Shown: positions 38,146 to 48,603 of the stretch, piece by piece
Layout of the letters: every line of letters starts with the position of its first letter
Numbering within the stretch: the first letter of the stretch is position 1
The notes under the pieces: generated by a model
The model's input: the letters and a program-made list of their open reading frames with translations, nothing else
Database searches by the model: none
What the model was told of the DNA's origin: nothing
Position numbers and translations under genes: made by a program
Source of the DNA: Nitrospirota bacterium
Lineage (GTDB): Bacteria > Nitrospirota > Thermodesulfovibrionia > Thermodesulfovibrionales > UBA6898
Direction of reading: 5' to 3'
DNA: 64,000 bases
Assembly (NCBI GenBank): GCA_021814475.1
Contig: JAKAIE010000002.1
Coordinates: 1 to 64,000 of the forward strand

Positions 38146-38862
38146 GTGGGTTACTGGAAAATCACTGCTGTACTTGTTGTCGGACTCTCTGTTGCTGCCT
38201 GCGCATCTCTGCCTAAGGGCACGCGTGACCAGGAGGCGACGGCACATTACCGGCTGGGCGTGTCCGCCCTGAGCGAAAAGAAGGTGCAGCAGGCGTATGT
38301 GGAATTTCACAAGGCCCTTGAACTCAACCCGAACGATAAAGAGATCCTGAACGCGCTGGGGATCGTGCATCTGATGTATCTGGAGGAATACCCCAAGGCG
38401 AAGGAGTATTTCGAGCGGGCGATCCGGGTGGCCCCGGATTATTCGGAGGCCTATAACAACCTCGGCTACTCCTACGAGAAGACCGGCGACTATAAGACCG
38501 CCATCACCTATTATCTGAAGGCGATTTCCAACCCGTTGTATCCCACAGCGGATAAGGCATATTTCAACATAGGGAACGCCTATTATCGTCTTGGGAAGTA
38601 TGAGGACGCCCTTGCGTCTTTCAGGGAGGTGCTCAAGAGGGATCAGAATCTCGGCCTTGCCTATATGAGGATGGCGCTCTGCTATAACGCCCTCGCCCGG
38701 TACGGTGATGCCTCGACCGCCATGTCTCAGGCCCTGAAACTCGATCCGATCTATAAGGGGAGCCGGGAAAAGGCGACCGAGGACCTGAATCTAAGGAAGA
38801 TCAGGGCATCGGGGCTGGAAGAGAAGGATATCCGGGACTACCTGGAGATACTGAAATACTGA
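38146..38862 (+). CDS. TPR lipoprotein, PilW/PilF-like
   Basis: 238 residues from GTG 38146 (GAGGAG five bases upstream). Lipobox VAAC near residue 18 after a hydrophobic signal. Five tetratricopeptide repeats follow ('AHYRLGVSALSEKKVQQAYVEFHKALELNP', 'AYNNLGYSYEKTGDYKTAITYYLKA', 'AYFNIGNAYYRLGKYEDALASFREVL'). PilW lipoproteins help assemble the type IV pilus secretin, but no pil genes are near, so this may be a general envelope TPR protein. Upstream lies a CCTGTTACA tandem pair (38022-38039). Confidence 0.85.
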   Translation: MGYWKITAVLVVGLSVAACASLPKGTRDQEATAHYRLGVSALSEKKVQQAYVEFHKALELNPNDKEILNALGIVHLMYLEEYPKAKEYFERAIRVAPDYSEAYNNLGYSYEKTGDYKTAITYYLKAISNPLYPTADKAYFNIGNAYYRLGKYEDALASFREVLKRDQNLGLAYMRMALCYNALARYGDASTAMSQALKLDPIYKGSREKATEDLNLRKIRASGLEEKDIRDYLEILKY

Positions 38863-38971
38863 CAGGATTGCGTGGCCCGAATCCCGGCTCAGAAGGACAG
38901 GAATTCTGCAGAGGCCAACAGGCGGTCCTTTCGCAGTCCCCGTAAGCGAGCAGGACCTCCTGAGCGTAGCA

Positions 38972-38980
38972 TGTTATAAT
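38972..38980 (+). promoter_or_regulatory. Extended -10 promoter of copA
   Basis: TGTTATAAT (38972-38980) is a perfect -10 with the TGn extension, 24 bases before the copA start codon. The -35 region is poor. Confidence 0.5.
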
Positions 38981-39003
38981 CAACAAGTATTGAAACTATA
39001 CCT

Positions 39004-41475
39004 ATGCCGGACAATCACACACCCAGAGAAAAGAAGATCGAGATCCCGGTGACCGGGATGTCCTGTGCTGCCTGCGCTGCCCATATCGAAGAGGCCCTTG
39101 CGGGCCTGCCCGGCGTCAGGAGCGCTACGGTCAATTTTGCTGCCGAAAAGGCGGTTGTCGTCTACGATGAAGATTCAGTATCCATGGCTGACCTCATATC
39201 GGTCATCAGGGACCAGGGGTACGGAGTCTCGGCATCACGGATCGTCCTGCCGATCAGGGGCATGTCCTGCGCCGCCTGCGTGGCAAACGTCGAGCAGACT
39301 CTCGGCTCTCTCGAAGGGGTCCTCTCCTCGTCGGTGAATTTCGCAACGGAGAAGGCGGCGGTAGAGTATTTCCCGTCGCAGGTCGGTATCAGGGATTTCA
39401 GGAAGGCTGTTCGGGAGGCCGGGTACGATGTGGTCGAGGCGGAGAAGGGCGAGGACATTGTAGAGAAAGAGCAGAAGGAACGTCAGGAGGCCTACAGGAA
39501 GCTGAGGGCTAAGGTTATTACGGGTGCGGCCCTGGCAGTTCCTCTGATGGTCCTGATGCAGTGGGAACACCTGGGACTGTCGCGCCTGGTAGCCCTGCCG
39601 AGGCAGATCAATTTTATCCTGCAGCTTCTCCTTGCGACTCCGGTCCAGTTCTGGATAGGCCGGCAGTTTTATGCCGGTGCGATCTCGGCGGCCCGTCACC
39701 GGACGACAAACATGAACACCCTCATCGCCGTCGGCACCTCATCTGCATACCTGTATAGTATCGTGGCCACCTTTTTCCCGGGACTCTTCGAGATCAAGGG
39801 CTATTCCGCTGACGTCTATTTTGATACGTCCGCGACGATCATCGTCCTCATCCTACTGGGCCGGCTTTTTGAGGCCAGGGCAAAAGGGCAGACCTCCGAG
39901 GCTATCAAGAAGCTGATCGGGCTGCAACCGAAGACCGCCAGGGTGTTGCGCGGCGACCAGGAGACGGATATCCCTGTGGAGGATGTGGAAATCGGCGATA
40001 TTGTCGTCGTCAGACCCGGAGAAAAGATCCCTGTGGACGGGGTGATCCGGGAGGGACATTCTGCTGTGGACGAGTCGATGGTGACCGGAGAGTCGATCCC
40101 GGCTGAAAAGCAGGCTGGAGATCGCGTGATCGGCGCCACGATCAACAAGACCGGTTCGTTCAGGTTCGAGGCCCTGAAGGTCGGCAGGGATACAATGCTC
40201 TCCCATATCATCGACATGGTCCAGGCGGCGCAGGGCTCGAAGCCACCCATCGCAAGGATGGCGGATCTGATAGCATCCTATTTTGTGCCGGCGGTTATCT
40301 GCATAGCCGCAGCAACGTTCGCTGTCTGGTATTTCTTCGGGCCGGCGCCATCCTTGACGTATGCGGTTCTGAATTTCATTGCGGTTCTGATCATCGCCTG
40401 CCCATGCTCCCTGGGGCTTGCTACTCCCACCTCGATCATGGTCGGCACGGGGAAGGGGGCGGAATACGGGGTCCTTATCAGGAGCGGAGATGCGCTGGAG
40501 ATAGCCCATAAGGTGACCACGGTTGTTTTCGACAAGACCGGCACCCTGACGAAGGGGAGGCCCGGGGTGACCGGCATCATCCAGGATGCCATTTCTCCCG
40601 ATGAGCTGCTCCTGTATGCGGCCTCCGCAGAGAAGGGTTCCGAACACCCGCTCGGAGAGGCGATTGTACGGAAGGCCCTGGAACAGAACCTTCCCCTGAA
40701 AGACGCGCGGACTTTTCGCGCCATTCCCGGACACGGCATCGCCGCGGACATCGAAGGACGGGAGGTCCTGCTTGGCAATGAAAAGCTCATGCGGGATGAG
40801 GGGATTGACCTGGCCCGCCTGTTCGACGATGCGCAGCGCATCGCGGGAGAGGGAAAGACTCCCATGTTCGTCAGTATCGACAGGAGGGCCGCGGGCATAA
40901 TCGCTGTAGCCGATACCCTGAAGGAAGAGTCAGTCGCCGCGGTGAAGTCGCTCCGGGCCCTCGGGCTCGAAGTCGTCATGCTTACCGGGGACAACCGGCG
41001 GACAGCAGAGGCGATCGCGGAGGAGGCCGGCATCAGCCGCGTCCTGGCCGAGGTCCTGCCTCAGGAGAAGGCGGAAAACGTGAAGAAACTCCAGTCCGAA
41101 GGGAAGATTGTGGCGATGGTCGGTGATGGCATCAATGACGCCCCGGCCCTGGCCCAGGCGGATGTCGGTATCGCGATAGGTACCGGGACGGATGTGGCGA
41201 TGGAGGCAGCGGACATTACCCTGATCAGCGGAGACATACGCGGCGTGGCGACGGCTATGGCCCTGTCCAGGGCGACGATGCGGAACATCAGGCAGAACCT
41301 CTTCTGGGCCTTTGCCTACAATGTGGTCCTTATCCCGGTCGCAGCAGGGGTGCTCTTCCCGTTTTTCGGGATACTTCTGAATCCCATGCTGGCAGCCGGG
41401 GCCATGGGTTTTTCATCGGTTACGGTCGTGACGAATGCACTCCGGCTGAAACGCTTCAGTCCCGCCCCGGTATAA
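39004..41475 (+). CDS. copA: Copper-translocating P1B-type ATPase CopA
   Basis: 823 residues. Two N-terminal metal-binding domains with GMSCAAC motifs (residues about 19-25 and 88-94), eight membrane helices, actuator '[10 protein letters not shown]' (near 360), the copper-binding '[10 protein letters not shown]' (near 465), phosphorylation site 'DKTGTLT' (near 508), 'SEHPLG' and hinge '[16 protein letters not shown]'. It exports Cu(I) using ATP. The gene stands alone on this strand, with no chaperone or regulator overlapping. Confidence 0.97.
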   Translation: MPDNHTPREKKIEIPVTGMSCAACAAHIEEALAGLPGVRSATVNFAAEKAVVVYDEDSVSMADLISVIRDQGYGVSASRIVLPIRGMSCAACVANVEQTLGSLEGVLSSSVNFATEKAAVEYFPSQVGIRDFRKAVREAGYDVVEAEKGEDIVEKEQKERQEAYRKLRAKVITGAALAVPLMVLMQWEHLGLSRLVALPRQINFILQLLLATPVQFWIGRQFYAGAISAARHRTTNMNTLIAVGTSSAYLYSIVATFFPGLFEIKGYSADVYFDTSATIIVLILLGRLFEARAKGQTSEAIKKLIGLQPKTARVLRGDQETDIPVEDVEIGDIVVVRPGEKIPVDGVIREGHSAVDESMVTGESIPAEKQAGDRVIGATINKTGSFRFEALKVGRDTMLSHIIDMVQAAQGSKPPIARMADLIASYFVPAVICIAAATFAVWYFFGPAPSLTYAVLNFIAVLIIACPCSLGLATPTSIMVGTGKGAEYGVLIRSGDALEIAHKVTTVVFDKTGTLTKGRPGVTGIIQDAISPDELLLYAASAEKGSEHPLGEAIVRKALEQNLPLKDARTFRAIPGHGIAADIEGREVLLGNEKLMRDEGIDLARLFDDAQRIAGEGKTPMFVSIDRRAAGIIAVADTLKEESVAAVKSLRALGLEVVMLTGDNRRTAEAIAEEAGISRVLAEVLPQEKAENVKKLQSEGKIVAMVGDGINDAPALAQADVGIAIGTGTDVAMEAADITLISGDIRGVATAMALSRATMRNIRQNLFWAFAYNVVLIPVAAGVLFPFFGILLNPMLAAGAMGFSSVTVVTNALRLKRFSPAPV

Positions 41476-41589
41476 TCCGCGCCATTCTGCCTTATTTCCC
41501 CATCGCTTCACAGATTCTTCAAAATTGCCTGATTTAATGGTACCATGGAGTTTCGGGGAGACAGTAAGAGTCTCAAGAAAGGAACCGTT

Positions 41590-43593
41590 ATGAAAAGATT
41601 CGGTGGCGTACTGGTATTAATGGTGGTGTTGCTGGCGCCGGCCTTGGCCGTTGCGTCGCAACTGGGGGACCTTCGGGTGAGCCTTATCAGCGGTGATGTA
41701 CAGTTCCGGAACGAGGATACGGGCGGTTGGGTGCCACTTTCGGTCAATACTCCGCTGAGGGAGGGTGACCGGGTCTGGGTGCCTGAGGGTGCGCGTGCAG
41801 AGCTGACCCTGAGGGATGGGACGCGCGTCAGGCTCGACGAGTTTTCCGCGCTTGATGTCGTTACTGTGGAAAGGGATTCTTCACAATTCTACCTCAGCGA
41901 GGGAAGTGTCTACGTGTATTACAGGGGGCCGGGGGACAGCGTGCTTCAGCTGGATACGCCGGTCGCCTCGATCCGTGTCTATGATCCCACCAATTTCATG
42001 CTCGACTCCTCTGAACGGGGGGGGACCGAGATCTCGGTGATCAGGGGAGAGGTGTATGCCGAATCGCCGGGAGGGAGCACGAGGGTTCCCGGCGGCAGCG
42101 CGCTTCTCCTGAGAGAAGGCGAAGCCTACGCCGATCTGACGCCTCTTGGAGGGGTGGATGCCTGGGAGAGGTGGAACCGGGACCGTGATGAAGAGGTCTA
42201 CGGAAAAAATTACAGCACCCGGTATCTCCCGGATGAACTGGCCGCCTATTCCTACGATTTCGATGAAAATGGCAGATGGATACGCGACAGGGACTACGGT
42301 TATGTCTGGGTCCCGACGACGGGCGTTTCGGCAGGCTGGGCCCCGTATCAGGACGGAAGATGGACTTTGATCAACGGAGATTATGTCTGGGTCGGGTACG
42401 AACCATGGGGGTGGGCGCCTTACCATTACGGGAGGTGGATATGGAACTCGTCTTCAGGATGGTGCTGGGTGCCTCCGCAGGGGGGTTCCGTATACTGGGC
42501 CCCCGGGTATGTAGGCTGGGTGAAAACTCCCGAGTATGTCTCCTGGGTCCCGCTTGCGCCGGGTGAAGTTTATTACGGGTATGGAAATTACGGCCCGAAC
42601 AGCTTTAACCTGAGCATCAATGTCTTTTCCGGAGCCAGGATCCCGCGGTACCGCAATGCCGCATATCGGCATGGGGTCAGGATCGTCCGCCACGACTCGT
42701 TTTACAAGGGCAAATATGCGGAAATGAAGCCGGGATATAACCCTTTTGAAGACCATAAACGCGGCATAACCTTCGGAAGGCCTGCGGTGAAGCACGACAG
42801 GTCGGCAGCAGTTCCGGTGTTCAGGGAGAGCAGGTTCAGGACACCGCCGCCGAAGACGGTGAATGAGCTGAAGGTCAGAGAAATCAGGAAGGAGCGGCCG
42901 TTCGTAAAGGAGAAGACCCGCTCGGTCTTCAGCCGCGGCGCCGCCCCGGATAATCTGCCGGTCAACATACTCAAGGAAAGACCCTCCCGCGAAAGGCAGA
43001 GACAGGGTGGCGCCGGAGGGGGAAGTGAGATCAGGGATCACCGCGAGCCCCCGGTAACGAAGATGGAGGAGCAGCGGCGGCAGAACCCCATGTACCAGCA
43101 GCAGAAGATGAACGAAGCGCACCCGGGAGACAGAAACCAGCCGAAGGCTGTTGACAGGCCTCAGAACAGACCGGCGGATCTGCGGGAGGTGCCCCAGACA
43201 AAGAAGACTCCTGAGGAGGAAAGGGGCGTGCAGCACCGCCAGTCGCCTGCCCTGGACCAGCAGAAACCCTTTGGAGAGAGGCCCGCTGACAAGTCCCGGC
43301 AGACGAGGCCTGTGGAAATTCAGCAGAGGCCTTCAGAAAGGCAACAGCAGAGGCCGTTAGAAATACAACCAAAGCCGATAGAAAAACAACAACAGCGACC
43401 AATAGAAAAACAGCAGCCAAGGCCTGGAGAAAAGCAGCAACCTAAGCCAATAGAAAAACAGCAGCAGAAACCCGTGGAAAAGCAGCAGCAGAAGACGGAT
43501 GACGTCAAGACGGCACCGGATGAAAAAAAGCCGGCCCCGGACAGGATGGAGGAGCAGCGGAGGCAGAACCCCATGTATCAGCAGCAGAAATAG
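41590..43593 (+). CDS. FecR-domain protein with W/Y-rich repeats and Gln/Lys-rich tail
   Basis: 667 residues from ATG 41590 (AAAGGA upstream) with a signal peptide ('VLVLMVVLLAPALAVA'). A FecR-like domain (about 30-190, 'GDVQFRNEDTGGWVPLSVNTPLREGDRVWV') is followed by a Trp/Tyr-rich region ('YVWVPTTGVSAGWAPYQDGRW', 'YEPWGWAPYHYGRW'). The last 250 residues are basic, Gln-rich and disordered, with tandem 'KPIEKQQQ' units. The 15-mer 'MEEQRRQNPMYQQQK' occurs twice, at about residue 490 and at the end. An envelope-associated role is likely; function not known. Confidence 0.8.
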   Translation: MKRFGGVLVLMVVLLAPALAVASQLGDLRVSLISGDVQFRNEDTGGWVPLSVNTPLREGDRVWVPEGARAELTLRDGTRVRLDEFSALDVVTVERDSSQFYLSEGSVYVYYRGPGDSVLQLDTPVASIRVYDPTNFMLDSSERGGTEISVIRGEVYAESPGGSTRVPGGSALLLREGEAYADLTPLGGVDAWERWNRDRDEEVYGKNYSTRYLPDELAAYSYDFDENGRWIRDRDYGYVWVPTTGVSAGWAPYQDGRWTLINGDYVWVGYEPWGWAPYHYGRWIWNSSSGWCWVPPQGGSVYWAPGYVGWVKTPEYVSWVPLAPGEVYYGYGNYGPNSFNLSINVFSGARIPRYRNAAYRHGVRIVRHDSFYKGKYAEMKPGYNPFEDHKRGITFGRPAVKHDRSAAVPVFRESRFRTPPPKTVNELKVREIRKERPFVKEKTRSVFSRGAAPDNLPVNILKERPSRERQRQGGAGGGSEIRDHREPPVTKMEEQRRQNPMYQQQKMNEAHPGDRNQPKAVDRPQNRPADLREVPQTKKTPEEERGVQHRQSPALDQQKPFGERPADKSRQTRPVEIQQRPSERQQQRPLEIQPKPIEKQQQRPIEKQQPRPGEKQQPKPIEKQQQKPVEKQQQKTDDVKTAPDEKKPAPDRMEEQRRQNPMYQQQK

Positions 43594-43610
43594 GCGACTC
43601 TGGCGCGGGA

Positions 43611-43650
43611 AGAGAGGCCGGTGAGACTATCTCCCCGGCCTCTCTTTTTT
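43611..43650. terminator. Bidirectional terminator between the FecR-type gene and larC
   Basis: AGAGAGGCCGG (43611-43621) pairs perfectly with CCGGCCTCTCT (43635-43645), followed by a T-run to 43650. On the other strand it contains the end of larC (stop 43627-43629) and would terminate that message too, with the last codons inside the stem. Confidence 0.92.
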
Positions 43651-44826
43651 GCCCTTTTTTTGCGGGGATGTGGCCTCTGCCCTGACGGTCTCGATCACCC
43701 GGGAAAGGGGAAGCCCCTTCTCCCTGGCTATCCGGCGGCAGTCCTCATACTCGGGGATGACCTTTGACGTGCTGCCGTAACGGGCGAACTTGACACCGGT
43801 CTTGCCGAAGGAGGTCCGGACCTCTCCTGTTTCCCGCTCCATGACGATCCGCGATGCCTCAAAAAATCTGATGCCGATGCTGCTCGTCTCCCGAAGAATG
43901 ATGTCCGCAAGAGTTTGCAGCTCATTTCTCCGGCAGAGCACACTGAGCCGCACTGCGGGCCTCATCTTTTTCATCATGATCTGGGTGAGATAGACATCTA
44001 GCGCGCCGGCGTCAAAAAGGAGTTCGCTGACATATTCGTAGATCTGGGGGTTCATGTCGTCGATGTTTGTTTCGATGACAAACACCCCTTCCTCACCCGG
44101 TGAAGCGGCCGCATTTCCTATGATCAGCCGTACGATGTTCGGCATCGTCTCGGGATCTTTGTCTCCGGCACCGTTTCCTGCAGTCTCCGGGATCATCGCG
44201 GGCAGGCCGCCGAATGAGCGCGAAAGCGAGGTGATGAGCACGGCCCCTGTCGGTGTCGTCTTCTCGAATGGTTCTCCCTGCGCATAGACAGGGGTCCCTT
44301 TCAGGAGTTCCATCGCCGCGGGCGCCGGGGCGGGGAGTATTCCGTGACAAGTCCTGAGGGTGCCGCCGCCCACGTTGACCGGAGACGCATACACTTCGGA
44401 GACGCCGAGCATTTCGAGCCCGATCAGCGTGCCGAAGATATCCACGATGCAGTCTACAGCCCCGAGTTCATGCAGGTGTATCTTCGTATACGGTCTTCCG
44501 TGGACCCTTGCCTCGGCTTCGAACAATGTGCGGAATATTGCCGTGCCCCTTTTTTTTATGGAGGGGGAGAGGGACGAGCCGGCGATGATCTTCTCTATGT
44601 CCTTCCAGGTCCTTGCGGCCCGGTCTGTCCTGTCGAGCCCGACATCGACCTTTGTGGCGGATATCCCGCAGCGCACGACCTTTCGTGAGGAGAGAGCGTA
44701 GCCTGAGACAGGGATCTTTTTCAGTTCCCGCCTCAGTGCCTCGGGAGGAACTCCGGCGTCAACGAGCGCGCCGAGGCACATATCTCCGCTTATGCCTGAA
44801 AAACAGTCGAAATAGGCGATCTTCAT
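43627..44826 (-). CDS. larC: Nickel-pincer cofactor biosynthesis protein LarC
   Basis: 399 residues from ATG 44826 (the longer frame lacks an RBS). N-terminus 'MKIAYFDCFSGISGDMCLGALVDAG', middle 'HLHELGAVDCIVDIFGTLIGLEMLGV', 'PTGAVLI', and C-terminal ferredoxin-fold domain 'ETNIDDMNPQIYEYVSELL'. LarC inserts nickel into the pincer nucleotide of lactate racemase-type enzymes using CTP. Here both halves are in one frame. larB, larE and a racemase are not in this window. It convergently meets the FecR-type gene. Confidence 0.93.
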   Translation of the reverse strand: MKIAYFDCFSGISGDMCLGALVDAGVPPEALRRELKKIPVSGYALSSRKVVRCGISATKVDVGLDRTDRAARTWKDIEKIIAGSSLSPSIKKRGTAIFRTLFEAEARVHGRPYTKIHLHELGAVDCIVDIFGTLIGLEMLGVSEVYASPVNVGGGTLRTCHGILPAPAPAAMELLKGTPVYAQGEPFEKTTPTGAVLITSLSRSFGGLPAMIPETAGNGAGDKDPETMPNIVRLIIGNAAASPGEEGVFVIETNIDDMNPQIYEYVSELLFDAGALDVYLTQIMMKKMRPAVRLSVLCRRNELQTLADIILRETSSIGIRFFEASRIVMERETGEVRTSFGKTGVKFARYGSTSKVIPEYEDCRRIAREKGLPLSRVIETVRAEATSPQKKGKKERPGR

Positions 44827-44939
44827 ACAGGTTATTGTATATGAGCCGGAGAAAAAATGGTGCATTGAACAAAGGCAGCCTGCCGACTGCTGAGTTGTGA
44901 AATATCTGCAGTTCCACGTAAAATATTCAAAACAACAAT

Positions 44940-47540
44940 ATGGGGGTGCTTATGCTGCGAGTTGCCGCTGGAAAAATATCAGTCGCAATGGTGACATTTT
45001 CCTTGTTGTTTGCCCTCTTATTCCTGTTCCCGTTGATTCTTCAGCCTGAAGCCGAGGGCTGCGCTCCTCCCCCCCCGGGCATGGTCTCATGGTGGAGCGG
45101 GGACAATAATGCTCTGGATATGGTCGGAACGAACAACGGGACGCCGATGAACGGCGCGACCTATGCTGCCGGGGTAGTCGGGCAGGCCTTCAGCTTTGAT
45201 GGAGTTAACGACTATGTCTCGCTGGCAGATGTTGATTTCAGAAGCAACACAGCCGGCTCAATGGCGTTCTGGGTCAAGACGTCGGACGCCGCAGCACCTA
45301 CCACATTTGGCATCAAGGGGGCATTCTTTGGCAGAGGGAACAAGACCACACAGCACCTGCATTTCGGCGTCGCGAACGGAAAACAGACCGCCGAGTGGTA
45401 TGACGGCGGCGATTACAGCATACAGGGGGCTTCCAATATCGCCGATGGCGCGTGGCATCACCTCGTGTTTGTCAGCGATGGCGCAGGGACCATCAGTCTT
45501 TATGCCGACGGCCTTTTGGAAAATGCAGGCGCGTTCCTTCATACCGCACCATCTTTTTCAACGAGGTTCGGCGGTCAGTACGAGGGCCACGACGCGTTAT
45601 ACGCTTATTACTACAATGGCCTTATCGACGAAGTTCAGGTTTACAACCGCGCGCTGACAGCGCCGGAGATAGCAGCTATTGCTGCTGCGGGAAGCGGAGG
45701 CATCTGCAGGACGGCTTTGCGGCGCACCGGTCAGACAGCTGTCTTCGCAGGTGGGGACGACGGAGATCTCCGTCGCGGGCTTCCCTGGCCGACTAACCGG
45801 TTCCTTGATCCGGGCGACGGCACCCTGCACGACAATCTCACAGGCCTGATCTGGCTGAAGGACGGCGGATGCCTGGCATCTCGGCCATGGTCTGAGGCCG
45901 TGGCCGCAGCCAACGGTTTGAGCAACGGTACCTGCGGCCTGACCGATGGCTCGGTTGCCGGAGACTGGCGGCTGCCAAATGTGAACGAGCTGGACAGCCT
46001 CGTAAACGTCTCCGCATCTGATGTGGCCGCGTGGCTCAATGGTGCAGGGTTCGCTAATATAGCATGGTACTGGTATTGGACTTCCTCGACCTACATGCCG
46101 ACAGGAGTACACAAATGGGGCGTAGTTATGCAGCGTGGCTCGGTCTCTGGTGACAGCCCCGGTAACAACCACTGGATTCTCCCGGTCCGCGGGACCTCAA
46201 AGAGCCCTGGAATGGTCTGGAAGACAGGGCAGACGACAAGCTCTGTAACAGGTGACGACGGCGACCTGCAGAAGGGTGTTCCCTGGCCGGAAACGCGGTT
46301 TATCGTGAATGGTGACGATACAGCAACAGACGGCCTGACCGGCCTGATCTGGTCCCGTGACGGGAATGCCCCGGGTCCGGTGGAATGTACACCTGGGACT
46401 CTGAAGACGTGGACTGATGCCATCGCCTACATCGGCTGCCTGAACACAAATGGTTATCTCGGTTATACCGATTGGCGCCTGCCGAACCGGACTGAATTGC
46501 AGAGCCTCTATAACTATGGCGTTGCCAATCCGGCTACATGGCTGAACACTCAGGGCTTCCGGAATGTTCAGAACCACGTTACTGATCAGTTGTTTTCTTG
46601 GTACTGGACATCTTCGACGTACGCACCCCTTGACCAGGCATGGTGGGTGGATCTTGGGGGCAGTCTGATGGGAGACCTATATATTGCGGCCAAGACCTCG
46701 GAGCTGTCAGTCTGGCCTGTGCGGGGTGGCATAGACAGCTATCCTGATTCTTTTTCTTTCGATCCGCAGACAGGCGCTGCGTTGAGTTCGAACGTGACCT
46801 CCAACACCATTATCGTGAGCGGCATCAATCTGCCGACAGCCATATCAGTGACGGGCGGTCAGTACTCGATAGGCTGCACAGGGACGTTCGTCGGCACGGA
46901 TGGCATTGCAAGCAACGGAGATACGGTCTGTGTTCGGCAGACGACATCATCGATCTACTCTACTACCACAAAAGCGACCCTGATAATAGGGGGAGTAAGC
47001 GCTGACTTCAATGTGACCACGATGGCAATTCCGACTTATACTATTACATATTCCGCTCCTGGCGGGCACGGGACGGTCGTCTGCGACTCGCCGGTGAGCG
47101 AGGGCAGCGACTCTGTCTGCACAATGACGCCGGACACAGGTTATTATCTCTCAATGCTGTCAGTTGCCGGGATCGGGCCGGTTTCCAGCGGTATCGTGTG
47201 CGGAGCTGCTTACTGTTCTTACACCATAACAAATGTAACTGCTGCATATACTCTGCAGGCGACCTTCTCTGAGTCGCCGGTAAAGAGGACCTCGACGTCC
47301 GGTGATGATTATTTCCTTGAACCGGATGCTGCGTATCGGTACCTGCCGCTGGCTGACAGCGAGATAAGGATCCTAGCAGGAGAATATGTCACCGTTACCT
47401 GCGATCAGGAGATAAGCGTGGCCTTCAGGGGAGGTTATACATCTGGATTTTCTGAATCGGGGAGAACATTGTCAACTATAGCTTTCCCAATGACCATCTC
47501 AGCCGGAACGGTGACTGTGGATAATGTTGAGGTGAAGTGA
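44940..47540 (+). CDS. Secreted LamG/DUF1566 surface protein
   Basis: 866 residues. A signal-type hydrophobic segment (residues 15-38) is followed by a LamG/ConA-like domain (about 45-245, 'AFSFDGVNDYVSL', 'GAWHHLVFVSDGAGTISLYADG'), two DUF1566 units (about 285-430 and 435-600; 'WRLPNVNELDSLV...YWTSSTY', 'WRLPNRTELQSLYNYG...YWTSSTY') and a C-terminal beta region with an 'GTVVCDS...CTMTPDTGYYL' repeat-type domain. It should act outside the cell, perhaps in binding glycans. ATG 44952, behind GGGGG, may be the true start. Confidence 0.82.
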   Translation: MGVLMLRVAAGKISVAMVTFSLLFALLFLFPLILQPEAEGCAPPPPGMVSWWSGDNNALDMVGTNNGTPMNGATYAAGVVGQAFSFDGVNDYVSLADVDFRSNTAGSMAFWVKTSDAAAPTTFGIKGAFFGRGNKTTQHLHFGVANGKQTAEWYDGGDYSIQGASNIADGAWHHLVFVSDGAGTISLYADGLLENAGAFLHTAPSFSTRFGGQYEGHDALYAYYYNGLIDEVQVYNRALTAPEIAAIAAAGSGGICRTALRRTGQTAVFAGGDDGDLRRGLPWPTNRFLDPGDGTLHDNLTGLIWLKDGGCLASRPWSEAVAAANGLSNGTCGLTDGSVAGDWRLPNVNELDSLVNVSASDVAAWLNGAGFANIAWYWYWTSSTYMPTGVHKWGVVMQRGSVSGDSPGNNHWILPVRGTSKSPGMVWKTGQTTSSVTGDDGDLQKGVPWPETRFIVNGDDTATDGLTGLIWSRDGNAPGPVECTPGTLKTWTDAIAYIGCLNTNGYLGYTDWRLPNRTELQSLYNYGVANPATWLNTQGFRNVQNHVTDQLFSWYWTSSTYAPLDQAWWVDLGGSLMGDLYIAAKTSELSVWPVRGGIDSYPDSFSFDPQTGAALSSNVTSNTIIVSGINLPTAISVTGGQYSIGCTGTFVGTDGIASNGDTVCVRQTTSSIYSTTTKATLIIGGVSADFNVTTMAIPTYTITYSAPGGHGTVVCDSPVSEGSDSVCTMTPDTGYYLSMLSVAGIGPVSSGIVCGAAYCSYTITNVTAAYTLQATFSESPVKRTSTSGDDYFLEPDAAYRYLPLADSEIRILAGEYVTVTCDQEISVAFRGGYTSGFSESGRTLSTIAFPMTISAGTVTVDNVEVK

Positions 47541-47544
47541 GGTC

Positions 47545-48603
47545 GTGACTTCCGCGTGCATCATAGGTATAGGGGGATACTCGGGCGCAGGAAAGACAAC
47601 CCTGATCGAAAAGGCGCTGCCCCTTCTCAGAGGGAGGGGGCTGTCGGTGGGCGTGCTGAAGCATACCTCTCATCACGCCCTTTCTGCGGATACGCCGGGT
47701 AAGGACACCGACCGGTTCTATAAGGCCGGGGCCGATTTCGTGGCCGGACAGGACACCGCCCAGTGGTTCGGCAGGCGTCCTCTTGACAGCGGCAGTCTGC
47801 AGGAGGGTCTTTCGCTGTTTCCGCTCGCCCTTGATCTCATTCTTGTCGAGGGACACAAGGGCAGCGATGTTCCCCGCATATGGCTTGATGCGGAGGGTTC
47901 GGGTTCTGAAGGTCTGCCTGACGCAGGTGCGGTGAGGGCGCGCATCGAGCGTGAAGATCCTCTTTATCTGGATAAATTTCTTGAGTATGTCACCCGCGAG
48001 CTTGATGCCCATCTCGTATCGAGACCGGTCTTTGCCGGCCTCCTTATCGGCGGGAAGAGCAGCCGTATGGGAAGGCCCAAGACGATGCTCGAAATCGGGG
48101 GAAGGACCCTCGCCGAGCAGATGGTCGGGACCCTCTCGCTAGTGGCGTCGCGAACAGTACTCCTCGGTAATTCACAGTTGGCCGATTCGCTTGTTGTCGC
48201 CGACAGGATTCCGGACATTCAGGAGACCGAGGGCCCTCTTGCAGGTATGCTCAGCGCCTTCAGGTGGGCACCCCGAAGCGCCTGGATCATATCGTCCGTT
48301 GATATGCCACTTATGCACGAGAAGGCCTGGAGGTGGCTTCTGGCTCAGCGCAGGCCCGGGACCTGGGCGGTGATGCCTCAAATTCAGGGGTCCGGGATTG
48401 TCGAGGCGGCAGGGGCCTGCTACGAACCGATGCTCTTCGACTACGCAGAATCGATAGCCCTGAAGCGGCTGCCGAGACTGCAGGAGTTGGCAAGGCATCC
48501 GAAGGTGCTCAGACCGGTGATCCCGCCGGAACTCGCCCCTGCATGGAAGAACGTCAACACGCCCGATGAATGGGCCGAGGTGAAGTCGCTGCTTAATGAC
48601 TGA
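47545..48603 (+). CDS. mobBA: MobB-MobA fusion, molybdenum cofactor guanylyltransferase
   Basis: 352 residues from GTG 47545. The N-terminal half is MobB, a P-loop GTPase ('GIGGYSGAGKTTLIEK'). The C-terminal half is MobA ('FAGLLIGGKSSRMGRPKTMLEIGGRTL', 'SVDMPLMHEKAW'), which adds GMP to molybdopterin for bis-MGD enzymes. The presence implies Mo/W enzymes such as formate dehydrogenase or DMSO-reductase family members in the organism. It begins five bases after the surface protein gene and converges with the cytochrome gene (11-base overlap). Confidence 0.92.
   Translation: MTSACIIGIGGYSGAGKTTLIEKALPLLRGRGLSVGVLKHTSHHALSADTPGKDTDRFYKAGADFVAGQDTAQWFGRRPLDSGSLQEGLSLFPLALDLILVEGHKGSDVPRIWLDAEGSGSEGLPDAGAVRARIEREDPLYLDKFLEYVTRELDAHLVSRPVFAGLLIGGKSSRMGRPKTMLEIGGRTLAEQMVGTLSLVASRTVLLGNSQLADSLVVADRIPDIQETEGPLAGMLSAFRWAPRSAWIISSVDMPLMHEKAWRWLLAQRRPGTWAVMPQIQGSGIVEAAGACYEPMLFDYAESIALKRLPRLQELARHPKVLRPVIPPELAPAWKNVNTPDEWAEVKSLLND

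Noticed and set aside
43315-43510. CRISPR-like repeat array
   Set aside because: The repeats are in-frame codons for KPIEKQQQ-type units of a protein tail, contiguous without spacers.
44940-47540. DUF1566 (C-type-lectin-like) domains as target of a diversity-generating retroelement
   Set aside because: No reverse transcriptase, template repeat or variable-repeat pair with adenine-biased changes is visible in the window.
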